NCBI GenBank assembly: GCA_014377385.1
Contig: JACMPR010000040.1
Coordinates: forward strand, 1-33,437
Length of the DNA stretch: 33,437 nucleotides
From: Ferruginibacter sp.
GTDB lineage: Bacteria > Bacteroidota > Bacteroidia > Chitinophagales > Chitinophagaceae
Direction of reading: 5' to 3'
Part shown: positions 1 through 8,964 of the stretch, piece after piece
Numbering within the stretch: the stretch's first letter is position 1
Layout: every line of letters begins with the position of its first letter
Notes under the pieces: model-generated
What the model saw: only the letters and a program-made list of their open reading frames with translations
The model's database searches: none
Told to the model about the DNA's origin: nothing
Translations under genes and position numbers: made by a program

Positions 1-149
1 GTTCCTTCAAAACAAATGTAGCGTCTGGCATATTTGGGTTTTGGCCTAATCAAGATAAATAATTTAAAATAGGGGACTTCTCAGGGGAACTATTATTTTT
101 TAATTGGCCTCATTTCACCTTTCTTATTTTAGTTACTCTACTCATATAA

Positions 150-233
150 TACGGTGTAGCTGAATGAATTTATTGGTTTGTCCCGTAAAAATTGATAAAT
201 CAAAACAGGGAAGTTCGATTCTTTTCGTGGGCA
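150..233 (+). other. tRNA 3'-half-like sequence, probably a remnant
   Basis: The stretch GGAAGTTCGATTCTTTT has the layout of a tRNA T-arm (5-bp stem, TTCGATT loop) and is followed by CGTGGGCA, which could be the 3' strand of an acceptor stem. The matching 5' acceptor strand (about GCCCACG) is absent upstream, and no convincing anticodon arm can be drawn. It is therefore not an intact tRNA. It could be a tRNA 3' end left by an integration event, or chance resemblance. Confidence 0.22.
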
Positions 234-234
234 C

Positions 235-260
235 AAGCCTCCTTTTTTGAAGGCTTTTTT
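235..260 (+). terminator. Rho-independent terminator-like hairpin
   Basis: AAGCCT (235-240) pairs with AGGCTT (251-256) across a 10-nt loop and runs into a T tract. It directly follows the tRNA-like 3' end, which is where a tRNA terminator would sit. Confidence 0.5.
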
Positions 261-487
261 ACGTTCAATAAAGCAATCTTGAGGAAATTAAGTACATGAT
301 CCTGATAATCAAACCGATCATCCAGCTTAAAACCCGTCTACACAATTAATCATATGCTGATTTTATTAGATGGTAATCTATCAAAAACCAATAGCAACAA
401 GGCTTTGATCTATTCACCTGGTTGTAATTACTGCATATTACTGCTATATGCTTAGTACTTTGTTTTACATAGTACTAAATTTACTTT
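261..487. other. Intergenic, no gene recognised
   Basis: AT-rich sequence between the terminator-like hairpin and the promoter-like box. The ORF track shows nothing here, and I see no repeat or RNA gene. Confidence 0.5.
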
Positions 488-495
488 TATCTTTG
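459..495 (+). promoter_or_regulatory. Bacteroidota-type promoter candidate
   Basis: TATCTTTG at 488-495 matches the Bacteroidota -7 consensus TAnnTTTG. A TTTG at 459-462 could be the upstream element, although the 25-nt spacing is longer than usual. It lies about 70 nt before the ATG of the 58-aa ORF, which supports that ORF being expressed. Confidence 0.45.
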
Positions 496-563
496 TTTTA
501 TCAAAGTCGGAAAGGCTTGTAAAACAGATTTAAAAAAACATCTAAACCATAAAATTTAAGATT

Positions 564-740
564 ATGAAAATGCAATTACAAACGTTACTTAGCGAAATAA
601 GTAAAACAGACATAGAAAAACTAACAAACCAGGTTAAAGAAACTTTAGCCCCCGGCCTGGTGCTTAACCGGACAAAAACATTCAGCTCTGCAGATCTTTG
701 GAATATTCAGAGAAGGAGAAGAGCGATCGTGATAAGATAG
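564..740 (+). CDS. Small 58-aa protein with C-terminal DLWNIQRRRR
   Basis: This ORF is too short for the supplied track. It runs from ATG at 564 to TAG at 740 and encodes 58 residues. The N-terminal half looks helical and amphipathic (LLSEISKTDIEKL). The C-terminus, FSSADLWNIQRRRRAIVIR, is strongly basic. My recollection is that short Bacteroidota hypothetical proteins often end in a similar DLWNIQR-plus-arginines motif, but I cannot verify that here. No catalytic residue, membrane segment or signal peptide is visible. A TATCTTTG promoter-like box lies upstream. The convergent cyclase gene ends 117 bp downstream. Function unknown; the basic tail could bind nucleic acid or ribosomes, which is speculation. 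Confidence 0.6.
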   Translation: MKMQLQTLLSEISKTDIEKLTNQVKETLAPGLVLNRTKTFSSADLWNIQRRRRAIVIR

Positions 741-856
741 GCGGACTGGGAATTCCAAATTTCAGATAATGGGTACGTCAACTTATAATCTCTGGTTGCT
801 GCTGTAATGCAGTAAGTATTGCGATTGTCGCATGAGGTGGCCACGTAGGATCGGTA

Positions 857-2794
857 TTAATTCAACGCTCCATCTACAAAATACATGTCAATCTCTCCAA
901 TGTTTTTGGCAAATATTTTACCCCGATAGGTACATGCGTACTGGTCCTTTATAAGTTCGTAGGTAGCAGCGGAAATATTTACACGGCCAGGTTCTCCATT
1001 ACTTTCCATGCGGCTGGCAACATTTACGGTGCCACCCCAGATATCGTAAGCGTATTTCTTTTTTCCTACCACGCCTGCCACGATCGGGCCGGTGTTAATG
1101 CCAATTCGAATATCCCATGGAGGTAGGTTTGTTTGCATTCTTATAGCATTTCTATCCTTTATAAATTCCTGTATCTCCAGGCTTGCCTTTACGATATTGA
1201 TGATATGCGCATCATCTGCAAGCGGTATCCCACCTGCGCACATGTAGGAATCGCCAATAGTTTTTATTTTTTCTAGATTGTATTTCCCTATTATGTCGTC
1301 AAAAGCAACAAAACAATCATTTAGCTCCGTCACCACCTCCTGCGGCGAAAGTTCATCCGCCAGTTTAGAGAAGCTTTTTATATCAGTAAACAACACAGAG
1401 GCTTTTTCGTAATACCTGGCAGTGGCAAAGCCATTTTTTTGCAGTTCCTGTGCCACGTCAGCGGGAAGTATATTTAATAACAGCGTTTCAATTTCTTGTT
1501 TTTGGCTGTTCAATACTTTATTGATCTTGATCTTATTCCGGTAATTTCTGTAAAGCACCAAGGCGAAAATAAACGCAATGCTGAGCCCGGCCAGTAAAAT
1601 ATTGCGGGTAGCCCGTTGTCTTTTTAGCTGAAGTTCCTGCACCTCGCGGTTCTTGATCAAAAGGTCAACTTCAGCCTGCTTCTTTTGAATATCAAATTTC
1701 AATTGTAAACCGGTTATTTTTTTATCCGTGTCTGTATTGTAAATAGAGTCCTTTACATTGGTTAAAAGGGATTCGTATTTGTAGGCATTGCTAAAATCCG
1801 CCTGTGCGGCATATGCCAATGCCAGGCCCGCATACGTGCTCTTTAGTTCGTTGTTGGCATTGCTGATCTGCAATGCAATTGGCTCTGCTTCTTTGTAATA
1901 TTTAATAGCCTGGGAACTATTCTCCTGCTTCATATACGTATCGCCAAGGCCGAGAAGAGACTGTGCCATGTCCAGGCTTGCGTCTAACTTTTTTGCATAT
2001 TCGAATGCTTGCTGGTGGTATTGTATGGCAGTAATAAAGGCTCTTTTTTTAAGATAAACTTTGCCAAGATTGTTTAGCGCAAATGGAAAGTTTTCAGTGC
2101 CCTCATAATCTTTAAGTGATTCTTTAAAATATTTTAATGCCTGTTCATCTTCATTTCTTGTAAAATAAATTTCGCCAATGTTAGCATTCGTGGTACCAAC
2201 AATGGCATTATCCTGCAAGGATTTTCCTAATTTCAAGGCCTTGAAATAATAATCCAGGGCCAGGTTGTGGGTAGCGAATTTATTCGAGTACACGGCACCG
2301 ATATTAAGTAAAATCGTAGCTATTCTCTGCGAATCCGTCGTCTGTTCTGCCACGTTCAGGGCTTTTAAATACAATTCAAGCGCTTTTGCATCATCTGCCT
2401 GGTTGTAATAAACGGTTCCTTCATTACTTAAAATATTCGCGACGCCGGGTTTGTCATGTAAGGAATCAAAAATAAAAAGTGATTGTTCATAATTTTCTAT
2501 GGCCTCCAGGTATTTTCCCTGCATAATATACACCAATCCCAATCCTTTGTATGAATATGCCCTGCCTTTTGCATAATGAATTTTTTCTGATAAAAGCTTT
2601 GCTTCCAGTGCATAACGGATAGCTTCCGCGGGATTGTCAGATAAATATTCCCGGTTTAACCCCAGTAAAGCCGTTACCCTAACGGAGTCATCTTTGGTGG
2701 TGGCTGCCAGTTTTATTAAACTGTCGATCGCCCGCTGACTGAATACTGCGGGGCATGTGTAAAAAAGTAGCAGTGTGACTATGATTTTCTTCAT
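857..2794 (-). CDS. TPR-repeat, membrane-anchored class III adenylate cyclase
   Basis: Expected to make cyclic AMP from ATP, with a sensor region outside the cytoplasm. The 645-aa protein starts with a signal peptide (about 1-20, ending VFSQ). A long series of TPR helical repeats follows (about 30-350), then a coiled-coil-like stretch, one transmembrane helix (about 397-415) and a C-terminal cyclase domain (about 460-640). Metal-binding aspartates are present in FTDI (D471) and KTIGDS (D515). K511 and D584 (YDIWGG) fit the Lys/Asp pair that selects adenine rather than guanine. N591 and R595 in NVASRM complete the active site, so it should be active. It lies 47 bp downstream of the large exported protein on the same strand, so the two may be co-transcribed. 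The ligand sensed by the TPR region is unknown. Confidence 0.93.
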   Translation of the reverse strand: MKKIIVTLLLFYTCPAVFSQRAIDSLIKLAATTKDDSVRVTALLGLNREYLSDNPAEAIRYALEAKLLSEKIHYAKGRAYSYKGLGLVYIMQGKYLEAIENYEQSLFIFDSLHDKPGVANILSNEGTVYYNQADDAKALELYLKALNVAEQTTDSQRIATILLNIGAVYSNKFATHNLALDYYFKALKLGKSLQDNAIVGTTNANIGEIYFTRNEDEQALKYFKESLKDYEGTENFPFALNNLGKVYLKKRAFITAIQYHQQAFEYAKKLDASLDMAQSLLGLGDTYMKQENSSQAIKYYKEAEPIALQISNANNELKSTYAGLALAYAAQADFSNAYKYESLLTNVKDSIYNTDTDKKITGLQLKFDIQKKQAEVDLLIKNREVQELQLKRQRATRNILLAGLSIAFIFALVLYRNYRNKIKINKVLNSQKQEIETLLLNILPADVAQELQKNGFATARYYEKASVLFTDIKSFSKLADELSPQEVVTELNDCFVAFDDIIGKYNLEKIKTIGDSYMCAGGIPLADDAHIINIVKASLEIQEFIKDRNAIRMQTNLPPWDIRIGINTGPIVAGVVGKKKYAYDIWGGTVNVASRMESNGEPGRVNISAATYELIKDQYACTYRGKIFAKNIGEIDMYFVDGALN

Positions 2795-2841
2795 GCCAGG
2801 CTAAAGGTATTCATTTCAAAAGTGATTATTTTCTGAATATA

Positions 2842-5800
2842 CTAAAGCTTTAGCACTTTTAGTTCGGCTGTATGCCTACCTGATTTTACTTTTATAAAAT
2901 AAACACCGCTTTTTAGTGATCCCATATTTAATTCCATACTGTAAGGACCATTTTTCCGGACAACGATGCCAGCAAGTGTTATTCCCAATACATCTACAAT
3001 GGTAACAAGCGTGCCCTGTACCAGTTCTATATTGGTTCGTAATGTTAACCTGTCGGAAAAGGGATTAGGGAAAGCCATTAATGAATTTTCAACTTTAAAA
3101 GGGTTAACGATACCATCTGCCCTGGCCTTTGTTGTGCTGACTGCAACAGGTAGACTACTTCTGGAATAAGTTGAAGGACACCTGGAGGAAGTTGCGCTGG
3201 CATTACTGGCAGTTGAAGTTTTTTGACTGCCATTATACGTTGTTAAGGTCCATTTTAAACTGGTGCCATTGAAATAAATCTGGAAAGTTCCCGTACCTGG
3301 GATAAACACCTGCGGCTGTACGCCACTGTAAGTACCAGTTATTACATTATTGGTACCAATGGGTACATATACAGCGGTAGCGTTCGGATTGTCATAAGAA
3401 AACCTTGCTACATAATTAAACCCGGAAGCATGATTGATCAGCGTATCAACACAATCCAGTTTCGGCTTAATATTTTTAGCGCCGGTGCCTTTGGGATTGA
3501 TATACATCATACCTGGAACATAGCTTATGCAATATTTTGAATTATTGCTCAATACCAGGGATTGTGGAGTAACAGTGTACACGCCGGCAGCACCGACACA
3601 GGTTGGGCTGATGGTATAAGATGGGCCGGATGAGATCGTACTCTGATCGTTGTTAACAAAGCCATTGTACGAATAGGTAAATGCAGGCAAAGGATCTCCT
3701 TTGAAAATGTATTTAACATCGGCAGTAACAGTTAGTTGCCTGCACGTTAACGTTAGTATACCGTTATTTTTTACAAGATTATAATTATTGGCGGATCCAG
3801 CGCTTAATATAATTGGGTAGGTTCCAGGCAAAGAACTGCCGCTGGCAGAACTTGATGCTGTTGGCGCTGTTATACTTGTAGGTCCGTCGTTGTAAAGAAA
3901 ACCGGTGTATAAAATGCGAAAAACAGGATTTGGATCACCATATTTCCTGCTGCTGTCAACAGCTCTTGCGGTAAGCGTGGCTTTGTTAACCGTCAACAAA
4001 CCATTGACAAATTGTACAGCATAGCTGGAAGGCTGTTTTACAGCAGCACCTGGGTAGGTTCTGTAAATACCGGCTCCAATATTAGCCGTATTGGCTACAA
4101 CTACATCAGCATTGTCGCGTGTCGTATAACTAAATCCCGACGAGAAAACCGAATCGATATTGTCATCATATTGATAACCTGTAACCGAAGACTGGCTGGC
4201 AGAAGCCTGGGTTCCGTAAACAATGGTAGCGGAATCGGTTCTTACCGTCAGCGGTACGGGATTGATTGTGAGTTTGCCAAGTCCATACTGGATATCAAAA
4301 TTTCCTGACAGGAATGCAGCCGGTACAATGGCATGAATACCCGCAGTTGTACCTGTAACCATGTTGATGGATTTGAAATCATACAACACATCATCAGGTG
4401 CAGCATTTACATCCTCTTCATCTATTATAACCACTTCTTCAGAAGTATTTACGCCAACCGTGCTGCTGTTAATGAGCGGAGAGCCATTTGATAATGCCCT
4501 CGCATTAACTGTAGCCGTTCCGTTTGATAGCGCCCTTGCGTTAGACAATGCTCTTGCATTAGAAAGCGCCCTTGCATTTACCAGCGTAGTTGCCAGCGAA
4601 TCATTTTGGTAATCAAAAACAGACTTCACGGCAAGGTCCACGATATTAGTTACTTCGTTTACTACTGTACCGTTAGACAATGCCCTTGCATTTGAAAGAG
4701 CCCTGGCATTGGACAACGCACGGGCACTCGCCATTACGCTCAGGTTGCTGAGGTCTGAATTGGACAGCGCCCTTCCATTTGATAATGCACGGGCATCTAC
4801 CAAGGCGATTGCATCTATAGCTAAATTTTCAGTGTATCTTTCTTCCAGGCTGTCGAGGAACTCCGCTTTCTCCGGGCCGGCAATATTTCCATCGGCATAA
4901 ACGTACCGGTACTGTATGTTGCCAATCTTTTCACCATAGGCAAGCGTGGTATCCCGCGGTGTTATCAGGAGAGGCATTTTATTAATGGATAAAACGCCCT
5001 GTACAAATACATGAGTATATAATTCCATAATCCCGGCATCTGTTGGATTTAATGGATCAAGCAATCTCATGGAATCCCTGATCACGTAATTGCCGACATT
5101 GCTTTTGCTTTTGGCAACGGTAAGATGGTACATATTGTCAAGGCCAATCTCCTGCAAAGTTAAGCCGGTATTTTCAAACGGAATGTTGTCAATTGTAATG
5201 GTTGAAGTAAACGACGGAAGTTGCTCGCCATAATTCTTTATTTTATTTTCTGCCGTTATCTTAATCGTTTTCTTTACGGGTGTAAAGAAATACATTGAAT
5301 TAGAATAGCCGCCATCTATTCCCGTTACAGATACCGGCGGTGTATAAACCTGGATGGCCGGGTTGCCGGTAAAGACGGGAATTGTTGCCGACAATTGAGT
5401 TGGGCTGATAACGGTTGTCGTTAAAGGGTTACCCCTAAACGTTATCACAGACTGGTTATCAAGATAGTTACCCTGTACCGTTACTAACACTTGTATCGGG
5501 CCTGGCGTAGCCGGAGGCGTAAGTATGGAAAGATTTTCTATTTCAGGTTTTGGTGTGGCAAAAGTGCGCATGGCTTTATTTGCCTGTATAAATCCATAAC
5601 CGGTATTAAAATCAAATCCGGGGCTGTCCATATCAACGGACGTACTTTGCATTAAGTTTCTCAAAGTGGCAGGTGAAGCTGTTTCATTCGCATATTTCTT
5701 CTTTCCTTCTATTAACAAAGCGGCAACGGCAGCGGCATGCGGTGCCGCGGCTGAAGTACCGAAGAAATTCGGGAAAAGGTCCCCATCGATATTTGGCCCA

Positions 5801-8571
5801 CCCAGGCTCACCGTGGTGTTGCCACCATTTGGGGCCGTGAATTCCGGTTTGTTACGGGAAATATTGTTTACAGGTGTTCCGCCCCTCGAAGAAAAAGATG
5901 CTACAGTTGGCGGGTTTACACCAAAGGCCGGCGTGTTTGAATATAGTACGGCACCCACAGCGATAGCGCCAGCCGCATTGGCCTGGCCTACAATTGTGGA
6001 ATTACCTGAATTGTATTCACTAATGATTCCATTACCACGAAAGAAGATGTATTTGAATTTTACATTACCGGTTCCTGCAGCCCTCGTAACCAGGATGTTG
6101 GTACTGGTATTTTGCGTAACAGTAAAAGGAAGTACTTCCAGCGGATCGCCACCAATATTATTCCTGTTAAATCCGAAGAGCACATTGCCACTATTATCGG
6201 ACAGATAAATATCAAGGTCATTTACAGTGCCCGTAAGTGTTTGTCCCAGGGAATAAATGGCATCCTCCCATTGTAACACTGCCGTATAGGTGCCGGGCGT
6301 AAGGGTAATTTTTTGAAAGACATCCCCACCGCCAAAATTATGTGCAGAACCCACGGTGATGCCGGCTGGCGGCGTTGTTGGCGCAAAAGTATTCTGGTAG
6401 GATTGAGATCCGAAATTTCCTGCAGAAGAAAAATAAGTTACGCCTTTGCTCACAACCGAGTCTACAGCCTTCGCTACCACGCCGTCCTGGAAAAATGGTT
6501 CAGTGATAAATGTTACATCATCAACAATTACTTTGCAGCTGTCCCGTTCCAGTTGATAGATGCCTTGGGCAAAATCACCGGCACTTACAAATCCGGTTCT
6601 AAAGGCGAGTTTGGCTTTTGGGGCGATATCATGTATAATTTGGAGCATGGCCCTGCCTTCATCCGATCTTTTGCCAAATGGATATTCTTTCAAAACTTGT
6701 ACCGGATTCAAATTAACAGGATTTTCTGGTCCGGGGAGATCTCCATTCAGCACATCAGTTGCGGCTGGATTACCTGATATTGTATTATAACTATCTGATA
6801 TTACACCAATCTTTACACTATCCCCGGAAAGGTTATACCCATTTCTTACAAAGCCGGCATTTACGGCACTATCTCCTGCTGATGTAATAATGCCGCTGTT
6901 GCCTAACGGCGGATAAACAGGACGGCAATAGTCAATCAGTGATGGAAGGCTATCCAGTTTCCTGAGGTTTATGATGGGGTACTTACCGGTAATGATTAGT
7001 GAATTTGGGCCGTTATCAACTAATTCCGTGATGCCATAAGCGGGTGTCTGCAGAAGTGCCCGTAAATTACTGTACTGGCCGATGCGTGCGATCACTTCTA
7101 TCATTACACTGTCTCCTCTAAGAATAAAAATATTTTGGGCAGTATCCGTTACAAATCCAAAATACAAAAACAAGGAATTTAATTCAGAGCCAATCAGGTT
7201 GTCAAGCTTACCATTTGGCGGCGGCGGGTAATAAGGAAAAATACATTGTATGTAATTAACCAATACCGTATCTGTGGCGTTGCATCCGCCGCTGTTACTT
7301 GTAACCGTTAGTACGTATTTTCCAGGGGCATCAACGGTAGGCGTGAATGTTGTGGCGCCTGAAACGATGTGGGCATTACCAATGGCAGACCAGTTGTATG
7401 CTGCTGATTGGCTGGTTGAACTTCCGCTAAGCTGTACCGAAGTAACAGCACAACTTAATTCTTTATCCGGTCCGGCATTTGAATTGGGCGTTGAGCAGGA
7501 ACTAAAAGGCTGAAATATAATAGTTATTCCACATTGAATGTTCACCTGTGTAGCACTTAAGAGTGCGCCTGTAAGGTTGGTGTTTCCGGTTCCTGAGCCG
7601 ATATTAATACCGCCATATGGAGCCCAAACAGTTCCAAGCCATTTTGAACAGTTGGCTGATGAAGCACCATTGGCAACTGCAAATGAATAACTGCCGAGAG
7701 AACAGGTAGATCCGGTTCCATGTATTTCTGTAAAGATCCTTGATGCACTTCCCCCGTTCGTGATCGAGGCACTTACCTTATTAAGATCCATATCCCCATG
7801 AACGTAAATTTTAATGACACCGGTAGCATCATTATTAAAATTAAAAATAAAGTTATTGGCGGATCCGGTGTTTTTTACTGATTTAAATATATAAACTCCA
7901 GGGCCTGATAAGGTAATCGTTTTGTTACCTGTTAATGTCATATTGCCGTATGCTCCGGGCGTAATTGTTTGCGTGGAATTTATATTGGTGTTGCCAAATG
8001 CAGGGAAAGTGACAATAGGAGGTAATGCAGGAAGGATTGGCAAGGATGGCGTGCCAGTAATATTGCCGCCTCCGGGGGCCGGTCCGGTATACACTGTACC
8101 TGTTGGATGCGTAACCCTCCCGGTAACAGTGCCGCCGCTCACAATAATTTTTCCATTAACATCTATATTGCCTGCCAGGTTTGCTGACGAACCCACCGAA
8201 AGAACAGCGCCTGTTGAGTTGCCGGAGTTGGCAGCCGTTATTTTTCCGGTAACAGTGTTGCTATTTGCAAGTACTACTGTTCTGCCGCAGTAGATATTGC
8301 CGGTAATGGTGGCATTGCCGGTTGATTTTACCAAATTATAACTACCTATGCTACCTCCCTGGATATTGGTAGACGAACCTAACTGTACCGCACAACCGGG
8401 CGAGACGGGCATGGACTGACCAGTGCCACCCGGGCAGTTAACACTGCCTCCAAATAATACAAATTCGGAAATGTTTAATTGCTGTGCCTCCATCTGAAAG
8501 CCGTATAGCGTTAAGGCAATAGCTAAGCTGATGAATTTACATAAGAATGTAAATGGTTGATAGCGTTTCAT
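2842..8571 (-). CDS. Large T9SS-exported subtilisin-like multidomain protein with ARALSN repeats
   Basis: A 1909-aa predicted surface or secreted protein. In order: signal peptide (about 1-30); a Gly/Asn/Thr-rich beta-repeat region (about 30-360); an Ig/PKD-like domain starting near SNAGPDKELSC (about 370-440); an S8/S53-like serine peptidase domain (about 585-1000) with D593 in VISDSYN, D637-E638 in DEGRAM, oxyanion-type N719 in SSAGNFG and nucleophile S940 in GTSAAAPH; an IPT/TIG-like domain (about 1010-1100); about five MBG-like beta domains, each opening near a YG or KGDP motif (about 1100-1690); a linker; and a T9SS type A sorting domain (about 1825-1909, beginning FPNPFSD). The second MBG unit is interrupted by an insert with nine ARALSN-type hexapeptides (residues 1260-1362). 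The canonical subtilisin HGTH motif is replaced by DEGRAM. The substrate is unknown. Confidence 0.9.
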   Translation of the reverse strand: MKRYQPFTFLCKFISLAIALTLYGFQMEAQQLNISEFVLFGGSVNCPGGTGQSMPVSPGCAVQLGSSTNIQGGSIGSYNLVKSTGNATITGNIYCGRTVVLANSNTVTGKITAANSGNSTGAVLSVGSSANLAGNIDVNGKIIVSGGTVTGRVTHPTGTVYTGPAPGGGNITGTPSLPILPALPPIVTFPAFGNTNINSTQTITPGAYGNMTLTGNKTITLSGPGVYIFKSVKNTGSANNFIFNFNNDATGVIKIYVHGDMDLNKVSASITNGGSASRIFTEIHGTGSTCSLGSYSFAVANGASSANCSKWLGTVWAPYGGINIGSGTGNTNLTGALLSATQVNIQCGITIIFQPFSSCSTPNSNAGPDKELSCAVTSVQLSGSSTSQSAAYNWSAIGNAHIVSGATTFTPTVDAPGKYVLTVTSNSGGCNATDTVLVNYIQCIFPYYPPPPNGKLDNLIGSELNSLFLYFGFVTDTAQNIFILRGDSVMIEVIARIGQYSNLRALLQTPAYGITELVDNGPNSLIITGKYPIINLRKLDSLPSLIDYCRPVYPPLGNSGIITSAGDSAVNAGFVRNGYNLSGDSVKIGVISDSYNTISGNPAATDVLNGDLPGPENPVNLNPVQVLKEYPFGKRSDEGRAMLQIIHDIAPKAKLAFRTGFVSAGDFAQGIYQLERDSCKVIVDDVTFITEPFFQDGVVAKAVDSVVSKGVTYFSSAGNFGSQSYQNTFAPTTPPAGITVGSAHNFGGGDVFQKITLTPGTYTAVLQWEDAIYSLGQTLTGTVNDLDIYLSDNSGNVLFGFNRNNIGGDPLEVLPFTVTQNTSTNILVTRAAGTGNVKFKYIFFRGNGIISEYNSGNSTIVGQANAAGAIAVGAVLYSNTPAFGVNPPTVASFSSRGGTPVNNISRNKPEFTAPNGGNTTVSLGGPNIDGDLFPNFFGTSAAAPHAAAVAALLIEGKKKYANETASPATLRNLMQSTSVDMDSPGFDFNTGYGFIQANKAMRTFATPKPEIENLSILTPPATPGPIQVLVTVQGNYLDNQSVITFRGNPLTTTVISPTQLSATIPVFTGNPAIQVYTPPVSVTGIDGGYSNSMYFFTPVKKTIKITAENKIKNYGEQLPSFTSTITIDNIPFENTGLTLQEIGLDNMYHLTVAKSKSNVGNYVIRDSMRLLDPLNPTDAGIMELYTHVFVQGVLSINKMPLLITPRDTTLAYGEKIGNIQYRYVYADGNIAGPEKAEFLDSLEERYTENLAIDAIALVDARALSNGRALSNSDLSNLSVMASARALSNARALSNARALSNGTVVNEVTNIVDLAVKSVFDYQNDSLATTLVNARALSNARALSNARALSNGTATVNARALSNGSPLINSSTVGVNTSEEVVIIDEEDVNAAPDDVLYDFKSINMVTGTTAGIHAIVPAAFLSGNFDIQYGLGKLTINPVPLTVRTDSATIVYGTQASASQSSVTGYQYDDNIDSVFSSGFSYTTRDNADVVVANTANIGAGIYRTYPGAAVKQPSSYAVQFVNGLLTVNKATLTARAVDSSRKYGDPNPVFRILYTGFLYNDGPTSITAPTASSSASGSSLPGTYPIILSAGSANNYNLVKNNGILTLTCRQLTVTADVKYIFKGDPLPAFTYSYNGFVNNDQSTISSGPSYTISPTCVGAAGVYTVTPQSLVLSNNSKYCISYVPGMMYINPKGTGAKNIKPKLDCVDTLINHASGFNYVARFSYDNPNATAVYVPIGTNNVITGTYSGVQPQVFIPGTGTFQIYFNGTSLKWTLTTYNGSQKTSTASNASATSSRCPSTYSRSSLPVAVSTTKARADGIVNPFKVENSLMAFPNPFSDRLTLRTNIELVQGTLVTIVDVLGITLAGIVVRKNGPYSMELNMGSLKSGVYFIKVKSGRHTAELKVLKL
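4486..4794 (-). repeat. ARALSN hexapeptide repeat region inside the large exported protein
   Basis: Nine coding copies of A/G-R-A-L-S-N occur as groups of two, three, three and one, separated by non-repetitive spacers. The copies use different codons (Arg as AGG, AGA or CGT; Leu as TTG, CTT or CTA; Ser as TCT, TCA or TCC). The peptide is therefore conserved more strictly than the DNA. This argues against a recent slippage array and for selection on the peptide. Confidence 0.9.
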
Positions 8572-8964
8572 TTTTATTAAATTAAAGATAAATGTAGATT
8601 ACAACGCCGCATGAATAAAACCCATACATTGTTGTACCAAATCAATTCTGGTGTGAAGTATCTTTCTGAAGGCGAACATCAAGGGTAAATTTCTTTACCA
8701 GACGTTTAAATTAGTAGCGTAGTAGTTATCGGGAAGGTTATTGAATAGTAGTAGACGATTTGATCCTGAAAGTACAAATTTTTTCTGACATTGCCGATTT
8801 TTGGGTTAAAAAATCGTTTATCCACTTCGAACTTCAGGTGTTTAAACCCAGCCGGTTCTTTAAACTTACAATGTTGCATTAAAGTAGATCCTTGGTAGCC
8901 CCCGATTTAAACCCTGACTAATTGCATAAATGTTTGATAGTGTTGCAAATCGGTAATTATTGAT
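8572..8964. other. Divergent intergenic region, no gene recognised
   Basis: A 393-bp gap between the large exported-protein gene (minus) and the transporter gene (plus). It should contain both promoters, yet neither strand has an exact TAnnTTTG box that I can place. The 9-mer TTTAAACCC occurs twice (8841-8849 and 8906-8914), which may be chance or an operator pair. No RNA gene was seen. Confidence 0.4.

Noticed and set aside
150-233. Intact tRNA gene
   Set aside because: The 5' acceptor strand does not pair with the 3' strand and no anticodon arm forms; kept only as a weak remnant.
4486-4794. Repeat cluster considered as a CRISPR array
   Set aside because: Units are 18 bp, in direct tandem, differ in sequence, and stay in frame inside a long gene; they are coding hexapeptides.
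5666-6208. 180-aa plus-strand ORF
   Set aside because: It lies antisense inside the S8-like peptidase domain, whose reading frame has clear conserved motifs; the plus-strand translation shows no domain.
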